In this document: positions 5,390 through 6,078 of the stretch, piece after piece
How the letters are laid out: each line of letters starts with the position of its first letter
How positions within the stretch are numbered: the first letter of the stretch is position 1
Assembly: GCA_002413455.1 (NCBI GenBank)
Contig: DHXA01000099.1
Coordinates: forward strand, 1 to 6,078
Source: Rhodanobacter sp. UBA5168
GTDB taxonomy: Bacteria; Pseudomonadota; Gammaproteobacteria; Xanthomonadales; Rhodanobacteraceae
Direction of reading: 5' to 3'
Length of the DNA: 6,078 nucleotides
The notes under the pieces: model-generated
The model's database searches: none
What the model was told of the DNA's origin: nothing
What the model saw: the letters and a program-made list of their open reading frames with translations, nothing else
Made by a program: the position numbers and the translations under genes

Positions 5390-6078
5390 TGTTGCTGTCC
5401 TTCTCCAGCACCGACAGTCGGCGCGCGTACTCGTCCAGATGTTTGAAGCGTGCGGCGTTCTTGCGCCACTGGCGGTTGTCCTGCAGCGGCACGCCCGATG
5501 AATATTCGCCAGGCTCGCGGATCGAATGCGTGACCAGGCTCTTGGCGGTAATGGTAACCCGATCGGCCAGTTCCAGATGGCCAAGCACGCCGGCATTGCC
5601 GCCGATCATGCAATAGCGGCCGATCTTCGCACTGCCGGCCACCGCGGCGCAGCCAGCCATGGCCGTGTGCGCGCCGACGTGGACGTTGTGGGCGATCTGG
5701 ATCTGGTTGTCCAGGCGCACGTCCTCTTCCAGCACGGTGTCGTCCAGTGCACCGCGGTCGATCGTGGTGTTGGCGCCGATCTCGCAGTCGTCGCCGATGC
5801 GCACGCCACCCAGCTGCGGCAGCTTGACCCAACGGCCGTGATCGGAGGCGCTGCGATCGAACGCAAGACCGAAGCCGTCCGAGCCGATCACCGCGCCTGG
5901 ATGCACCAGCACCCGCCGCCCCAGCGTGACCCGCGTGACCAGGGTGACCCGCGCCACCAGTCGCGACTGGGCACCGACCGTGCAATCTTCCCCGATGATG
6001 CAATGCGGCCCCAGGATCGCGCCGTCTTCGATCACGGCACCGCTCTCGATCACGCAGCAGGGGCCGATGCTGGCGCTG
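5382..6078 (-). CDS. lpxD: UDP-3-O-(3-hydroxyacyl)glucosamine N-acyltransferase LpxD, 5' part missing
   Basis: LpxD adds the second 3-hydroxyacyl chain (from acyl-ACP) to the 2-amino group of UDP-3-O-acylglucosamine, the third step of lipid A synthesis, in the cytoplasm. The C-terminal 231 residues are visible; the N-terminal uridine-binding domain and start codon (about 110 residues by comparison with the 341-residue E. coli enzyme) lie beyond the right edge. Hexapeptide repeats of a left-handed beta-helix run through most of the visible part. Landmarks are GSDGFG, the [10 protein letters not shown] block whose His corresponds to catalytic His239 of E. coli, [14 protein letters not shown] with the second conserved His, and YSSGVPLQ followed by W-R-K. 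The C-terminal helix ends in KDSNNE. The segment after [11 protein letters not shown] appears about four residues longer than in E. coli. The stop TAA overlaps the fabZ start by 8 nt, so the two are probably translationally coupled. Identification is secure. Confidence 0.96.
   Translation of the reverse strand, partial: SASIGPCCVIESGAVIEDGAILGPHCIIGEDCTVGAQSRLVARVTLVTRVTLGRRVLVHPGAVIGSDGFGLAFDRSASDHGRWVKLPQLGGVRIGDDCEIGANTTIDRGALDDTVLEEDVRLDNQIQIAHNVHVGAHTAMAGCAAVAGSAKIGRYCMIGGNAGVLGHLELADRVTITAKSLVTHSIREPGEYSSGVPLQDNRQWRKNAARFKHLDEYARRLSVLEKDSNNE

Noticed and set aside
4990..5596. Long 226-residue form of FabZ starting at 5596
   Set aside because: The first 69 residues are lpxD read in another frame; the ATG at 5389 has the ribosome site and gives normal FabZ length.

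Overview
The window is a high-GC, tightly packed stretch read entirely from the minus strand. It carries the classic gammaproteobacterial envelope/replication cluster lpxD-fabZ-lpxA-lpxB-rnhB, then dnaE. Protein details (DnaE with HLHLHSEYS and the LLCQNRDGYLNLSRL-type block, LpxD and LpxB of the gammaproteobacterial type, GC-rich codons) recall Xanthomonadales, perhaps the Rhodanobacter/Dyella/Luteibacter group. The order-level placement is an inference from remembered relatives, not from a search.

Layout, in transcription order (right to left). A 5'-truncated lpxD (5382-6078) overlaps fabZ (4916-5389) by 8 nt. fabZ shares a GTGA junction with lpxA, for which a GTG start at 4919 is better supported than the longer ATG form. 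A 61-nt gap, opened by a perfect 12-bp hairpin that contains the lpxA stop codon, precedes lpxB (2855-4069). lpxB overlaps rnhB (2206-2868) by 14 nt. About 1.2 kb then separates rnhB from dnaE. It holds a candidate promoter with an inverted repeat, a long leader, an unrecognised 64-codon ORF with an excellent Shine-Dalgarno sequence (1789-1983), a strong hairpin pair (1716-1760), and a periplasmic thioredoxin-fold (TlpA-like) gene (1107-1646). Finally dnaE starts at 995 and runs off the left edge.

Functionally, LpxA, LpxD and LpxB carry out the first acylation, the second acylation and the disaccharide-forming step of lipid A synthesis. FabZ supplies fatty-acid elongation and competes with LpxA and LpxD for 3-hydroxyacyl-ACP. 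RnhB removes ribonucleotides from DNA, and DnaE is the replicative polymerase subunit. The small ORF and the tlpA-like gene have no obvious link to either pathway and look like a lineage-specific insertion into an otherwise conserved order.

No tRNA, rRNA, CRISPR array, insertion sequence or canonical T-tract terminator was seen. The window is mostly ordinary core genome; the points worth a second look are in the rnhB-dnaE insertion, at the lpxA-lpxB hairpin, and at the predicted acyl-chain ruler residue of LpxA.
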